Assembly: GCF_019924045.1 (NCBI RefSeq)
Contig: NZ_JAHXBN010000039.1
Coordinates: 1 to 60,219, forward strand
Length of the DNA stretch: 60,219 nucleotides
Direction: 5' to 3'
DNA from: Dyadobacter fermentans
Lineage (GTDB): Bacteria > Bacteroidota > Bacteroidia > Cytophagales > Spirosomataceae
The position numbers and the translations under genes were made by a program. The notes under the pieces are model-generated. The model ran no database searches. It was not told the origin of the DNA and worked only from the letters and a program-made list of their open reading frames with translations. Shown here piece by piece: positions 60,135 through 60,219 of the stretch (positions within the stretch are counted from its first letter, which is position 1; the number at the start of each line of letters is the position of its first letter).

Positions 60135-60219
60135 ATGGATTGGAATATTGTTATCCAAGAACAAAAAGCTAAATGCCAGGTGCTAGGCAGCGAATTTTGG
60201 CCAATCGAATTAGATCAAA
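60135..60219 (+). CDS. Start of an unidentified gene running off the window
   Basis: The ATG at 60135 opens MDWNIVIQEQKAKCQVLGSE and the frame stays open to the edge (28 codons). It begins 20 bp after OrfB. It may be a real gene or sequence brought next to the IS; too short to judge. Confidence 0.3.
   Translation, partial: MDWNIVIQEQKAKCQVLGSEFWPIELDQ

Overview
The window reads as a chromosomal segment of a Bacteroidota bacterium, most likely of the order Cytophagales (Dyadobacter-like; this placement is inferred). The grounds are two complete SusC/SusD TonB-dependent uptake modules with their own ECF sigma factors and FecR anti-sigma factors, a type IX secretion (T9SS) sorting domain, many SusD-style lipoproteins, and the near absence of purine-rich ribosome binding sites before clear start codons. 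I saw no rRNA, tRNA or CRISPR array.

Layout. 1-6.5 kb: the end of an operon with an NAD-dependent epimerase and a divergent Nramp-like transporter, then a TPR protein, a TPR-thioredoxin (TlpA-like) protein and decayed genes (LytTR regulator, serine recombinase). 6.9-9.4 kb: a secreted beta-helix protein with a T9SS tail. 9.6-24.6 kb: two sigma/FecR/SusC/SusD modules transcribed away from each other, bracketed by two copies of a ~160-bp direct repeat. 24.9-44.6 kb: an accessory region of lipoproteins (some tandem paralogues), pieces of SDR, AraC, phage portal and IS3 genes, a TIR-domain protein, three DUF805 paralogues mixed with a SUKH immunity-like gene, an inactive S24/LexA-like protein, and several palindromic DNA elements. 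58.1-60.2 kb: a frameshifted lipoprotein and a secreted-protease-like N-terminus that ends just before an apparently intact IS3 element.

The most interesting part is 44.8-57.1 kb. Two paralogous pairs, each an uncharacterised partner protein followed by a GAF-AAA+-Fis sigma-54 enhancer-binding protein, face each other across a NmrA-like oxidoreductase / small acidic protein / pirin / YCII operon. The second pair lies downstream of two alpha/beta hydrolases and a bestrophin channel. Three sigma-54-type -24/-12 promoter candidates (44907, 48581, and 57023 on the minus strand) each have an inverted repeat of the form TATTT(CG)-N19/20-(CG)AAATA centred about 77-80 bp upstream. The recurrence of motif and spacing suggests one regulon: one or both activators bind these sites and drive the first partner/activator pair, the NmrA-pirin operon and the hydrolase operon. 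The signal sensed is unknown. The output genes hint at handling of aromatic, quinone-like or ester compounds, but that is inference.
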